DNA of 64,000 nucleotides. Source: SZUA-444 sp965226565. Lineage in GTDB: Bacteria > Bacillota > Clostridia > Oscillospirales > Ruminococcaceae. Positions 24,630-33,658 of the stretch are shown piece after piece. A program made the position numbers and the translations under genes. The stretch spans positions 372,001 to 436,000 of the forward strand of contig CBDDDI010000004.1 of the NCBI GenBank assembly GCA_965226565.1, read 5' to 3'. The first letter of the stretch is position 1; the number at the start of each line of letters is the position of its first letter. The notes beneath the pieces were generated by a model. That model did not search any database. It had not been told where the DNA came from and saw only the letters and a program-made list of their open reading frames with translations.

Positions 24630-25961
24630 ATGAAAAAAGCTAAAAAAATTGCTGCTTTTAGCCTAGCTGCCTTAATGGCGCTATCAGCTGTAGGATGCGG
24701 CCAAAAGAAAAAAACTGACAACGACTCAACAGCAGAAGATCTAACAAACACCACAGAAACTATTTCAGTACACGCTGAAAAAGCATGGAAACCTTATTTC
24801 CAAGCTGCTATCGACAGAGTAAAAGAAAAATATCCAAATGCAACAATTAATATTATTGAGGCTCCAGTTTTTGATCACCTAGAAGTAATCACTAACACAG
24901 ATGTTCTTAATAAAGACGTTGCTGATGTATTCTCAGTTACTTTAGATGGTATTCGTGAACACAACGACAACGAAAACTTACTTGCAATAGACGCTAAAGA
25001 AATGGCTAAAGAAATTGGCGGATTCGGTGATTTCGATAAAGGTATTGGTGGACTAGTTAAAGTTGGCGAAGATTACTTTGCTATGCCATTTAACTTAGAA
25101 ACACTTATTCTTTTCGCTAACACTAAAAATGCTAAAGCTCAAAATATCGATCTTACAAAAACATTTGATTTTGATAGCTTAGACAAAGAAGATGTTCTTG
25201 TACAACTTCATAACTCATGGTACGCTATTTCAGTTATTAACTCAACTCCATCTAAATTCTTAGCTAAAGATGAAAATGGTAAATTAATGTCTGAATTTAC
25301 AAAAGATTACAAAGATTTATCAGATGATGATAAAGCATTATTTGAATCAATGTATAAATACTGGAAAGCTCATAATGAAAGCGGAACAGTTCTTTGGGAC
25401 AAAGCCGCTGCTGCTGGATATATTGATGAGAACTTTAAAGATGGTGGAAAAACTTCACTATTAATTGAAGGTCCTTGGGCTGCTGCTTCTGCAAATAAAG
25501 CAACTGATGGCGGTAAAAACTTAGAAGTTTTACCTCTAAACCAATTAACAGTTGCCGGCAAACCAATGGCTCACTGGAAATCAGGTTGGGCACTAGCAAT
25601 CAACTCAAGAGTTGAAGGTAATGCTGCTAAAACTGCTCTTTCAAAAGAATTAATTAAAGAATTACTAAATCCAAAATATGCTAAAGAATTATTTGAAGCT
25701 GCTGGTAAAATTATGCCAAACGTTCCTGTAGAAGATTATATGAAAACTGATCTTTCAGATATCAACAAAAAAATAATCTCTGCTGTTGTTAAATCTTACA
25801 AAACAGCAATTGAAAAACCAAACTACTCTGAACTAGGAAAAGCTCTATCAGCTTGGGAAACTGCAGTACTATCATGGGAATCAGTTAAACCAAAAAGTGC
25901 TGAACAAGCTTACAAAAAAGTTCAACTTTCTATGCAGTCTTACTTTAAAACATTAGGCTAA
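24630..25961 (+). CDS. Sugar ABC transporter substrate-binding lipoprotein
   Basis: 443 residues of the extracellular solute-binding family 1 (MalE-like). It has a lipoprotein signal (MKKAKKIAAFSLAALMALSA, then VGC) with Cys near residue 27, and later LIEGPWAAAS and AHWKSGWALAINSR, typical of maltodextrin or oligosaccharide binders. ATG 24630 lies behind AGGAGGAG; an in-frame TTG 24606 precedes that site. It heads an operon with two permeases, an ATPase and a GH43 enzyme, next to xylA-xylB, so xylo-oligosaccharides are the likely ligand. The fold alone would equally fit maltodextrins. Confidence 0.88.
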   Translation: MKKAKKIAAFSLAALMALSAVGCGQKKKTDNDSTAEDLTNTTETISVHAEKAWKPYFQAAIDRVKEKYPNATINIIEAPVFDHLEVITNTDVLNKDVADVFSVTLDGIREHNDNENLLAIDAKEMAKEIGGFGDFDKGIGGLVKVGEDYFAMPFNLETLILFANTKNAKAQNIDLTKTFDFDSLDKEDVLVQLHNSWYAISVINSTPSKFLAKDENGKLMSEFTKDYKDLSDDDKALFESMYKYWKAHNESGTVLWDKAAAAGYIDENFKDGGKTSLLIEGPWAAASANKATDGGKNLEVLPLNQLTVAGKPMAHWKSGWALAINSRVEGNAAKTALSKELIKELLNPKYAKELFEAAGKIMPNVPVEDYMKTDLSDINKKIISAVVKSYKTAIEKPNYSELGKALSAWETAVLSWESVKPKSAEQAYKKVQLSMQSYFKTLG

Positions 25962-26000
25962 TCTAATAATATAAAATACAAAGATTATATTTAAAATTAT

Positions 26001-26032
26001 AAATGCAAAGTGTATTTATGCACTTTGCATTT
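26001..26032 (+). terminator. Hairpin after the binding-protein gene (partial terminator)
   Basis: A 12-base stem (26001-26012 with 26021-26032) and a weak TTTATT tract. This is the usual way to make more binding protein than permease. Confidence 0.7.
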
Positions 26033-26052
26033 ATTAATCAAGGTGAGATTTT

Positions 26053-26493
26053 ATGAAAGTTAACTTAATAAAAAAAGATTTTATTTTTTTAATTATTGCT
26101 TGTAGTGTATTAATAATTTGTGAATCTTTAGAACTATTGTCTCTTGTTAAATATCAACAACATTTAATAGCTGACAATAATTTTGTCATGTCACAACATG
26201 AATTTAATATATTTATTTCAACACAAATTATGAGATTTTTTCAAAGCACAATTGTGCCTGTATCCTATGCAATCGCAACATATTTTTATTATACCAAATT
26301 CAAACTTGGTAAAGCGCACATAATCTTATGGCTTATTCTAATATTAATTTCATTTATTCGAATATTTTTTATGCCTGTGCTGCTATTTCCTATATCTATG
26401 TTGAAAATAGCAAGCTATTCAATTATTATAGTAATTAATTTTATTATTTTACACAGAATAGAAACTCTAAAAAATACAAAGGAGGAGAATTGA
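26053..26493 (+). CDS. Small membrane protein of unknown function in the ABC operon
   Basis: 146 residues with about four hydrophobic segments (FIFLIIACSVLIICESLELL; STIVPVSYAIATYFYY; IILWLILILISFIRIFFM; IASYSIIIVINFIIL) and short charged ends. I do not recognise a family. It sits between the binding protein and the first permease, and its stop overlaps the next start (TGATG), so it is translated with the transporter. It may be an accessory or regulatory subunit, which is inference from position only. ATG 26053 follows AAGGTGAG. Confidence 0.7.
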   Translation: MKVNLIKKDFIFLIIACSVLIICESLELLSLVKYQQHLIADNNFVMSQHEFNIFISTQIMRFFQSTIVPVSYAIATYFYYTKFKLGKAHIILWLILILISFIRIFFMPVLLFPISMLKIASYSIIIVINFIILHRIETLKNTKEEN

Positions 26494-28556
26494 TGCAAAA
26501 GTACGATGAATATCTCTATGATTATATTGATAGAAGTTACGACAGGAAAAATTTATTTATTAAAAAGACTAATGAAATAAAAAGAAATTTTAAAGGCAAA
26601 GAACGTTCAGATAAACTTAAAGAATTAAATAATGATGCAGATATTATTAAATATAAAAAAGAACTTGCTGATTACAAAAACAAAGAAAAAGAATTTCTTA
26701 AAAGTTTAAGAGAAGGTAAAAAGAAATTTTATAAAAGCTATACATTAAATAACAAAATTAAAAAACAAAGCTGGAGACTCGAAAGAGCAAAAAGACTTCA
26801 TAAGTTTTATCAACCATATATAGAATTATCTTATGATGCTGAATATAACTACAAAATATCAGGTTTTCTTCTAGAACAATTACCTGAGATTGTTGAATTC
26901 TTAGATACTAATTTTAGAAATTTGCATAACACAAAAGAACAGCTTAAAACTACTAAACTTACATCTACCGACAAATCTCAGTTAAAAGAATATAAGAAAT
27001 CTTTAAAAATAGAGGCAAAAGAAAAAATTCAAGAACTTAAAAAATTACTTAATGATGGAGTAATTCCTAAAAAAGTTGTTGAGGAAGAACGTGTTAAACT
27101 TAAACTTAGACATAAAAATGACATTATTGTTAAAAAGAATTCTATTCCTTATTATAGTCTAAGAGAAAGAAGATATAACTTAAGATATCTTCTTACAAAA
27201 GAATATAAAAAGAAAGTAAATATTTTAAATGAAGGTATTGCTTTCATTAGACGTAATACACCAATTGAAAAACAAAAATCTGTTCCAAAAATAGTATTTG
27301 TTCTTTTATCTATTTTCCCAGGTGTAGGACAACTTATAAACAAACAATACAAAAAAGCTGCAGTATTTTTTATTGGTACATTATATATTTATATAGGTGC
27401 CATCCCATATGCTCTTGGTTATGGAAACTACCAAGGTACTGGTATTGAAGGTATAATAACACTTGCTAAAAATGGTCTGAGAATTGATAAATCTATTATT
27501 TATCTAATTGAAGGACTTATTGGTGTTTTCCTATTAATATTAGCTGTTGGTATTGTAGTCTTAAATTTAGTAGATTGCTTAAAAGTAGCTAAAAAAGAAG
27601 ACATAGGAACTAGAAATAATAACTGGTTTGAATCAAAAAGAAATCTATCACAACAAGGTTTCCCATATTTGATTTCTTCACCATCTTTCATTGCAATACT
27701 TTTCATTATTGTAATTCCTGTAATAACAGGTACATTAGTTTCATTTACAAACATGGATCCAAAACACCAAACTAAATTTTCATGGATTGGTTTTGATAAC
27801 TATACTACACTTTTAAGTGGTGATGGTATGGTAGGAAGCATATTCTGGAGAATTCTTGCGTGGACTATAATTTGGACTGTTGTTTCAACATCACTTGCAA
27901 TATTTATTGGTTTTGCACTTGCGAAAATTGTTAACAACGAAAGAATTAAAGGTAAAAAATTATTTAGAAGTATATTTATATTACCATGGGCTGTTCCAAG
28001 TTTCGTTACAATAATGTTCTTTAGCATTATGATGTCAAAACAAGGTTATATAACTGATCTTATACACACTTTAACAGGATTATCTTTAGATATGAAAAAT
28101 GATCCTATTCAAGCTAAGATTACTTTACTATTAATGCAAGGTTGGCTTGGAAGTGCATATATATTCGTTTTATTCACCGGTGTTTTACAAGGTGTTCCTA
28201 ATGATTTATACGAAGCTGCTCAAATTGACGGTGCTTCTGCATGGCAAAAAACAACAAGAATTACATTACCACTTGTATTATTCCAAACAGCTCCATTGCT
28301 AGTTGGACAATATACATTTAACTTCAACAACTTCAGTGTAGTTTATTTATTTAACGAAGGTGGACCATTTAATCCTGAGTTATATGGTAGTCTGGCCGGT
28401 TCAACCGATCTATTAATTTCATATATAATTAAACTTACAATGGATAATCACTATCAAGCTGTAGGTGCTGCAATTACAACAATGATTACTATATTCTTAG
28501 TTCTATTTGCGTACTTTGGCATGAAAAATAGTAAGTCTTTTAAAGAGGTGAAATAA
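26493..28556 (+). CDS. Sugar ABC transporter permease (MalF-type) with long charged N-terminal extension
   Basis: 687 residues, far longer than a 300-residue permease. Residues 1 to about 265 are lysine/glutamate-rich, predicted helical and without a signal. A two-helix segment follows (FVLLSIFPGVGQLINKQYKKAAVFFIG), resembling the GxGQ motif of TM2-type domains, then another helix near 335-360. The permease proper starts near residue 390 (PYLISSPSFIAILFIIVIPV), with the EAA loop EAAQIDGASAWQKTTRITLPL that contacts the ATPase. ATG 26493 lies five bases after GGAGGAG. The extension may bind cytoplasmic partners; its role is unknown. Confidence 0.88.
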   Translation: MQKYDEYLYDYIDRSYDRKNLFIKKTNEIKRNFKGKERSDKLKELNNDADIIKYKKELADYKNKEKEFLKSLREGKKKFYKSYTLNNKIKKQSWRLERAKRLHKFYQPYIELSYDAEYNYKISGFLLEQLPEIVEFLDTNFRNLHNTKEQLKTTKLTSTDKSQLKEYKKSLKIEAKEKIQELKKLLNDGVIPKKVVEEERVKLKLRHKNDIIVKKNSIPYYSLRERRYNLRYLLTKEYKKKVNILNEGIAFIRRNTPIEKQKSVPKIVFVLLSIFPGVGQLINKQYKKAAVFFIGTLYIYIGAIPYALGYGNYQGTGIEGIITLAKNGLRIDKSIIYLIEGLIGVFLLILAVGIVVLNLVDCLKVAKKEDIGTRNNNWFESKRNLSQQGFPYLISSPSFIAILFIIVIPVITGTLVSFTNMDPKHQTKFSWIGFDNYTTLLSGDGMVGSIFWRILAWTIIWTVVSTSLAIFIGFALAKIVNNERIKGKKLFRSIFILPWAVPSFVTIMFFSIMMSKQGYITDLIHTLTGLSLDMKNDPIQAKITLLLMQGWLGSAYIFVLFTGVLQGVPNDLYEAAQIDGASAWQKTTRITLPLVLFQTAPLLVGQYTFNFNNFSVVYLFNEGGPFNPELYGSLAGSTDLLISYIIKLTMDNHYQAVGAAITTMITIFLVLFAYFGMKNSKSFKEVK

Positions 28557-28557
28557 T

Positions 28558-29445
28558 ATGAGTAGAAAAAAGAAAAAATTATATTTGTATGATAGACCTC
28601 CTTTAACTTTAGGTGGAAAAATTGGTATTGGTGTAATGTATCTAATCCTTTTAATTTGGACATTATTAATTCTTGTACCTTTATTCCAAATGTTCCTTTC
28701 AGCGTTTAATGGTGAAAACACTAGATTCCTTTCAACTAATGAAACTTTCTCATTCTCATTAAGACATTTCAAATATCTTTTTGAAAACACTCATTATATT
28801 GATTGGGTTTTTAACACATTGTTTATTGCACTTGGATCTACTGTTCTTTCTCTAATAGTAACTTCACTTACTGGATATGCTTATTCTAGATATAGATTTA
28901 AAGGTAAGAAAGCTTCTTTATTAACAATAATGGTTGTACAAACAGTTCCTACTTTTGCTGGAATTATTGCTTACTACACAATTAGTTCTATCTTAGAAGT
29001 TAGAGTTCCTGGATTCACTAGACAAATGATGCTTATTCTTATTTATACTGGTGGTGGTGTTGCTACTAACACATTCTTATTAAAAGGATATTTAGATTCT
29101 ATTTCATATGAGCTTGATGATGCAGCTAAAATGGATGGATGTTCTAATATTACAGTTTATAGATTAATTATTATGCCTATTGCACGTCCAATGTTATCAG
29201 TAATTGCTTTGATGTGTTTTGTTGGTCCATTTATGGATTACTTAATGCCTAAAGTATTACTAACAAGTCCAAAAACTTACACTCTTGCTGCTGGATTATA
29301 CAGCCTTATAAGTGACCAAAGAACTATAAATGAGCCTGCTTTTGCTGCTGGAGGATTATTAATTGCAGTTCCAATTACTATTTTCTTCTTGTTTATGCAA
29401 AAACATTTAGTTTCTGGATTAGCTACAGGTTCAGTGAAAGGATAG
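28558..29445 (+). CDS. Sugar ABC transporter permease (MalG-type)
   Basis: 295 residues, six membrane segments. The EAA loop reads DDAAKMDGCSNITVYRLIIMPIARP near residues 190-214. It begins one base after the MalF-like gene stop and ends GLATGSVKG, a typical MalG C-terminus. It forms the channel with the preceding permease. Confidence 0.93.
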   Translation: MSRKKKKLYLYDRPPLTLGGKIGIGVMYLILLIWTLLILVPLFQMFLSAFNGENTRFLSTNETFSFSLRHFKYLFENTHYIDWVFNTLFIALGSTVLSLIVTSLTGYAYSRYRFKGKKASLLTIMVVQTVPTFAGIIAYYTISSILEVRVPGFTRQMMLILIYTGGGVATNTFLLKGYLDSISYELDDAAKMDGCSNITVYRLIIMPIARPMLSVIALMCFVGPFMDYLMPKVLLTSPKTYTLAAGLYSLISDQRTINEPAFAAGGLLIAVPITIFFLFMQKHLVSGLATGSVKG

Positions 29446-29456
29446 GTATTATAATT

Positions 29457-30551
29457 ATGAAAATAGAATTAAAAGAAATAGGAAAAAAATACGAGAGTAG
29501 AGAAAATTATACTCTTAAAGATATTAATACAGTTATTGATGATAAAGACTTTTGCGTTATTCTTGGACCATCTGGTTGTGGTAAAACAACTTTGCTAAGA
29601 ATGATTGCTGGACTTAACTCTGTTACTGAAGGTGAACTTCTTTTTGATGGAAAAAGAATTAATGAAATTCCTTCTAAAGATAGAGATATCGCTATGGTTT
29701 TCCAATCATACGCTTTATATCCTCATATGACTATTTATCAAAACATGGCTTTCTCTCTTTCTATGAGAAAAGAATCTAAAAAGCTTATTCACGAAAGAGT
29801 TGAACAAGCTGCTGAAATATTAGGTATTACTGATAACCTTTATTCTAAACCTTCAGATGTTTCTGGTGGTCAACGTCAAAGAGTTGCTCTTGGTAGAGCT
29901 ATGGTTAGAAAACCTAAGGTATTCTTAATGGATGAACCTTTATCTAACCTTGATGCTAAACTTCGTGAGCATATGAGAATTGAACTTGTTAAACTTCATA
30001 AAAATCTTGGTACTACTACTATTTACGTTACTCATGACCAAGTTGAAGCTATGACTATGGCTACAAGAATCATTTTGATGCATAACGGTAAAATTCAACA
30101 AGTAGGTAAGCCTGCTGAGATTTACAGCAAACCTGCTAATATTTTCGTTGCTAAATTTATTGGTGCCCCAAGCATTAATTTATTCAACGGAAAAATGGAA
30201 AATGGTCTTTTTGTTTCAGAATCTGCTTCTATGAAAGTTACTCCAACTAAAGAACAAGCTGAAAAACTTAAAGATTTTGAAGGCAAAGAAGTTGTTCTTG
30301 GTATTCGTTCAGAAAGACTTATTGATAACAAAAATACACAAGATGATACTAATATTCTAGAATGTAAGATTGATATTATTGAACTTCTTGGAAAAGAAAA
30401 AATTCTTCATGCTACTATGGAAAATGGTAATAACATTTACATCACTAGACCTGGTCATTTAGACTATGATGTTGATACAAATTATCGCTTCGAACTTGAA
30501 CTAGATGCTCTTCACTTCTTTGATAAAGAAACCGAAGACAGAATTGTTTAA
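29457..30551 (+). CDS. Sugar ABC transporter ATP-binding protein (MalK/MsmX family)
   Basis: 364 residues: Walker A GPSGCGKTT, Q-loop MVFQSYALYPHMT, signature VSGGQRQRVALGRAM, Walker B VFLMDEPLSNLDAKLR, H-loop VTHDQVEAMT, then the C-terminal regulatory OB-type domain of the MalK class. It is the cognate ATPase of this operon. A second, orphan member of the family is encoded at 39624-40748. Confidence 0.95.
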   Translation: MKIELKEIGKKYESRENYTLKDINTVIDDKDFCVILGPSGCGKTTLLRMIAGLNSVTEGELLFDGKRINEIPSKDRDIAMVFQSYALYPHMTIYQNMAFSLSMRKESKKLIHERVEQAAEILGITDNLYSKPSDVSGGQRQRVALGRAMVRKPKVFLMDEPLSNLDAKLREHMRIELVKLHKNLGTTTIYVTHDQVEAMTMATRIILMHNGKIQQVGKPAEIYSKPANIFVAKFIGAPSINLFNGKMENGLFVSESASMKVTPTKEQAEKLKDFEGKEVVLGIRSERLIDNKNTQDDTNILECKIDIIELLGKEKILHATMENGNNIYITRPGHLDYDVDTNYRFELELDALHFFDKETEDRIV

Positions 30552-30563
30552 ATAAAACTTTTT

Positions 30564-30594
30564 TAGGAAACTTTTAAATTTTGAAAGTTTCCTA
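30564..30594 (+). terminator. Hairpin between the ATPase and GH43 genes
   Basis: TAGGAAACTTT (30564-30574) pairs with AAAGTTTCCTA (30584-30594). There is no good T-run, so it is probably a processing or partial-termination site. The stem is nearly the same as that at 22820-22854. Confidence 0.6.
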
Positions 30595-30625
30595 AATTTA
30601 TATTAATCTTAGAAAGAGTGATTTT

Positions 30626-32296
30626 ATGGATTTTAATAAAATTTCAAAAACTTACACTAATCCTATAATTCCAGGTTTTTATCCAGATCCATCTATATGT
30701 AGAGTTGGAGATGACTACTATTTAGTAAACTCATCATTTGAATTCTTTCCAGCTATTCCAATTTGGCATAGTAAAGATTTAGTTCATTGGGAACAAATAG
30801 GAAACGCTATTGATAGAGAAGAACAAGGTCTTAGACTTAATAATGTAAACGTTTCTGGAGGAGTTCAAGCTTGTACAATTAGATATAATGATGGAACTTT
30901 TTATATTACTTCAACATGTGTTGAACCAAAATGGCCTAGTAACAATTATAATTTTATTGTTACTGCAAAAGATCCAAAAGGTCCATGGTCAAAAGTTCAT
31001 TATTTAGATAACGCTCCAGGTATTGATAGCTCATTATTTTTTGATAATGGCAAAGCATATTATCATGCTAACTGCCAAAAGATTGGTAGAGCATTTGGCG
31101 ATATGGAAATATGGATTCAAGAAATTGATTTAGAAAACTTTAAACTTGTTGGTGATCGTCATCGTGTTTGGGATGGATGTGGTGGAATTCATCCAGAAGG
31201 TCCTCATATTTATAAACGCAATGGATATTACTATTTGCTGATTGCTGAAGGTGGAACAGGTTACACTCATACTGTTACAATGGCTAAAAGTAAAAATGTT
31301 TTTGGACCATATAAATCAATAGAAAGAAATCCTATTTTGTCTCATAAACATCTAAATAAATCATATGGTATTACTGCAACAGGTCATGCTGATTTAGTTG
31401 AAACTCAAAATGGTGATTGGTATATGGTTTGTCTTGCAACAAGAAGCTATTATAAAGAAAATTCTTTTGGAGAACTTGGAGATATTAGTAATTTAGGAAG
31501 AGAAAGCTTTATGGTTCCTATGATTTGGGATGATGACGATGGACCAAAAGTTGACACACCTTATGCTGTTGTTGAATTTGAACATCCATTTCCTAATCTT
31601 AAACCTCATATTCTTCCAAAACAAAGTTCTTTAAGTTTATTTGAAACTAAGAAATTAGAATATTTTTGGAACACTATTAGAAATCAAAAAAATGATTTCT
31701 TTGAAATTGATACAGATAAAAAACAACTTATTATGCAAATGAGTGAACATGATATTACTGAAGATCTAACTAATGTAAGCTGGATTGGAAGAAGACAAAC
31801 TTCATGGATTTTTGATGCTTCTACAAAATTAACTGCTGATTTAGATAATAAAGATCAATCAGGTATCACATGTTTTTATAACTATAAATGTAATATTAAA
31901 TTCTATCTTACAAAAGAAGATGGCAAATTCAAACTAAATTTATCATCTATAAGACCTAATAAAACAGAACTTCAAAAAGATAGTGAAAGTAATAACGTTT
32001 ATGTTAAAAACAAATCTATAAATCCTATAGAAGAAACACTTCTAAAAAGTATTGAAGTAAATTCAAATACTATTTATTTAAAAGTGTTTGGAGAAGGATT
32101 AAATTATAATTTCTATTATGCTGAGAATCCAAATGAATGGATTGAATATATGACTGATGTAGATGGTTCAAATCTTAATCCTCATACTGGTCATGGACAT
32201 ACAGGCTCATATGTTGCTATGTTTGGATATAGCCCTTGTAAAAATAATAATAATGTTAGATTTGATTATTTTGAATATTCAGATTATGAAAAATAA
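30626..32296 (+). CDS. xynB: Glycoside hydrolase family 43 beta-xylosidase
   Basis: 556 residues, no signal peptide, so cytoplasmic. The N-terminal five-bladed propeller starts NPIIPGFYPDPSICRVGDDYY, with the catalytic-base aspartate in YPDPS; APGIDSSLFFDNGK and GIHPEGPHIYKR (acid glutamate) follow. The C-terminal third (after about residue 330) is the concanavalin-like domain of two-domain beta-xylosidases, ending in NVRFDYFEYSD. It would release xylose from imported xylo-oligosaccharides to feed XylA and XylB. An alpha-arabinofuranosidase activity is possible in this family. ATG 30626 follows AGAAAGAG. Confidence 0.92.
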   Translation: MDFNKISKTYTNPIIPGFYPDPSICRVGDDYYLVNSSFEFFPAIPIWHSKDLVHWEQIGNAIDREEQGLRLNNVNVSGGVQACTIRYNDGTFYITSTCVEPKWPSNNYNFIVTAKDPKGPWSKVHYLDNAPGIDSSLFFDNGKAYYHANCQKIGRAFGDMEIWIQEIDLENFKLVGDRHRVWDGCGGIHPEGPHIYKRNGYYYLLIAEGGTGYTHTVTMAKSKNVFGPYKSIERNPILSHKHLNKSYGITATGHADLVETQNGDWYMVCLATRSYYKENSFGELGDISNLGRESFMVPMIWDDDDGPKVDTPYAVVEFEHPFPNLKPHILPKQSSLSLFETKKLEYFWNTIRNQKNDFFEIDTDKKQLIMQMSEHDITEDLTNVSWIGRRQTSWIFDASTKLTADLDNKDQSGITCFYNYKCNIKFYLTKEDGKFKLNLSSIRPNKTELQKDSESNNVYVKNKSINPIEETLLKSIEVNSNTIYLKVFGEGLNYNFYYAENPNEWIEYMTDVDGSNLNPHTGHGHTGSYVAMFGYSPCKNNNNVRFDYFEYSDYEK

Positions 32297-32313
32297 AAAG
32301 TCTATATAAAACC

Positions 32314-32355
32314 AATACCACATCAAAGAAAATTTCTTTGATGTGGTATTTTTGT
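32314..32355 (+). terminator. Strong terminator ending the importer operon
   Basis: 18-base complementary arms (32314-32331 and 32333-32350) and a T-tract. Confidence 0.93.
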
Positions 32356-32610
32356 GTTTTCAATACGGTACCTGTGATAATAAAAATACGGATAATATTA
32401 TCACTAAAAAATGAAAGCAAGGGTTTAATTTATGTAAAAAGGAGTATCGTTGTATTCAAAATTAATAAATTTTGTCTCAACGATGATAGGGTATTGATAA
32501 ATAATATTTGCGGCTATATTATCTATCTGCTTATTAGTTTACACCTACTATGTGACGTTTTTGTGATAGGAAAAAGATAACTAGTTGAAATATATAAACC
32601 TCTTTACAGC
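32356..32610. other. Intergenic stretch without a credible gene
   Basis: An 80-codon plus-strand frame at 32338-32580 begins inside the terminator hairpin and has no ribosome binding site or recognisable sequence. I see no other structure here. Confidence 0.6.
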
Positions 32611-32637
32611 AAAATTACCTCCAAATATGGAGGTAAA
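32611..32637 (-). terminator. Terminator of mgsA
   Basis: TTACCTCCA (32615-32623) pairs with TGGAGGTAA (32628-32636), followed on the minus strand by TTTTGC. Confidence 0.75.
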
Positions 32638-32655
32638 TGATACTCTATTTTAAAT

Positions 32656-33132
32656 CTAAACAAATTTCAATACTCTTTCGGAAACATTTGCTTGATAATT
32701 TTTCACGCTATGTTCATATTCACTACTCATAAAAGGAGAATTTATCATGAAATCAGCTGTTGAAATATTATTTGCCATCGGTATGTCATATACAGCGCAT
32801 ATCCTTGTCAATGCTTTTACATCAGGATCATGTGGTTGTGATTCCAATGGATCACACAAAAATACAACAAAATTAACTTTGCCTTCTGTAATTCTTGAAC
32901 CAATTTGTTGGTCTCCTCCAAGTGGTCCACTATTATAACCTCTAACATGTAAACCTGATTTCTCAGCAATAAGCCTAGCAGTTGTTCCTGTTCCACATAA
33001 ATTGTGTTTTTCAAGAATATGTTTGTTTGCAATAACCCAATCAAGAAGTTGTTGCTTTTTACCATCATGTGCAATTAACGCAATTGTTTTCTTCTTTGGA
33101 AAAACAAATTTAATATATTCGTCTTTAATCAT
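32656..33132 (-). CDS. mgsA: Methylglyoxal synthase
   Basis: 158 residues. MgsA turns dihydroxyacetone phosphate into methylglyoxal plus phosphate, a bypass when phosphate is short. Motifs are IALIAHDGKKQQLLDWV, the phosphate-binding GTGTTARLI, GYNSGPLGGDQQIG with the catalytic aspartate, and FLCDPLESQPHDPDVKAL (catalytic Asp and His). ATG 33132 lies behind AAGGAGG; in-frame codons further upstream lack one. Confidence 0.96.
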   Translation of the reverse strand: MIKDEYIKFVFPKKKTIALIAHDGKKQQLLDWVIANKHILEKHNLCGTGTTARLIAEKSGLHVRGYNSGPLGGDQQIGSRITEGKVNFVVFLCDPLESQPHDPDVKALTRICAVYDIPMANNISTADFMINSPFMSSEYEHSVKNYQANVSERVLKFV

Positions 33133-33247
33133 AAATATCCTCCTTATAGAATTTGTGATTATTATTAGCAATATACCAATAAATAAACACTTGCTAAATT
33201 ATTTTTACTCTTTACATTATAATTGTAACACAGTTGAAACTTATTTT

Positions 33248-33460
33248 CTAGATATTTTCTAAAGTATTTAAAATATTATCTATTTTATCTTGAGACATTT
33301 TTGTTTTTGCAAATCCGATTACATTATTAAGTGTCATATTTGCTGCAAATGCAATCATTTGTGGATTAACATATCCACTTAATTCACTTATTAAAAATTG
33401 TTTTGCTGTTTGATTTTCCATAATCTCACTCATTGTAATCGCATTGTTTTTTAAATCCAT
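33248..33460 (-). CDS. Small hypothetical protein
   Basis: 70 residues (MDLKNNAITMSEIMENQTAK, ending ILNTLENI), helical and soluble. ATG 33460 follows a strong AGGAGGTGA, which supports a real gene. I do not recognise a family. It lies 115 bases upstream of mgsA on the same strand and may be cotranscribed with it. Confidence 0.65.
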   Translation of the reverse strand: MDLKNNAITMSEIMENQTAKQFLISELSGYVNPQMIAFAANMTLNNVIGFAKTKMSQDKIDNILNTLENI

Positions 33461-33582
33461 ACTCTCACCTCCTTCAATCAATATATGCAAACAATCTTGA
33501 TAATATTATTGTGCTTTTTCTACAATAATCATAAAAGTTTTTTTGTTATTGTAACAATTTTATTTAAATACAACAAAATTAG

Positions 33583-33611
33583 TTGAAATATCTATTATTT
33601 TGTAGTAAAAT
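33583..33611 (+). promoter_or_regulatory. Putative promoter of the surface protein gene
   Basis: TTGAAA (33583-33588), 17-base spacer, TAAAAT (33606-33611). Confidence 0.5.
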
Positions 33612-33658
33612 GTAGGTAATAAACAGGCAAATAATATAAATAAAAGAAGGTGTTTTTT

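Noticed and set aside
32338..32580. 80-codon plus-strand open frame after the importer operon
   Set aside because: It begins inside the terminator hairpin, has no ribosome binding site, and its composition is not protein-like.
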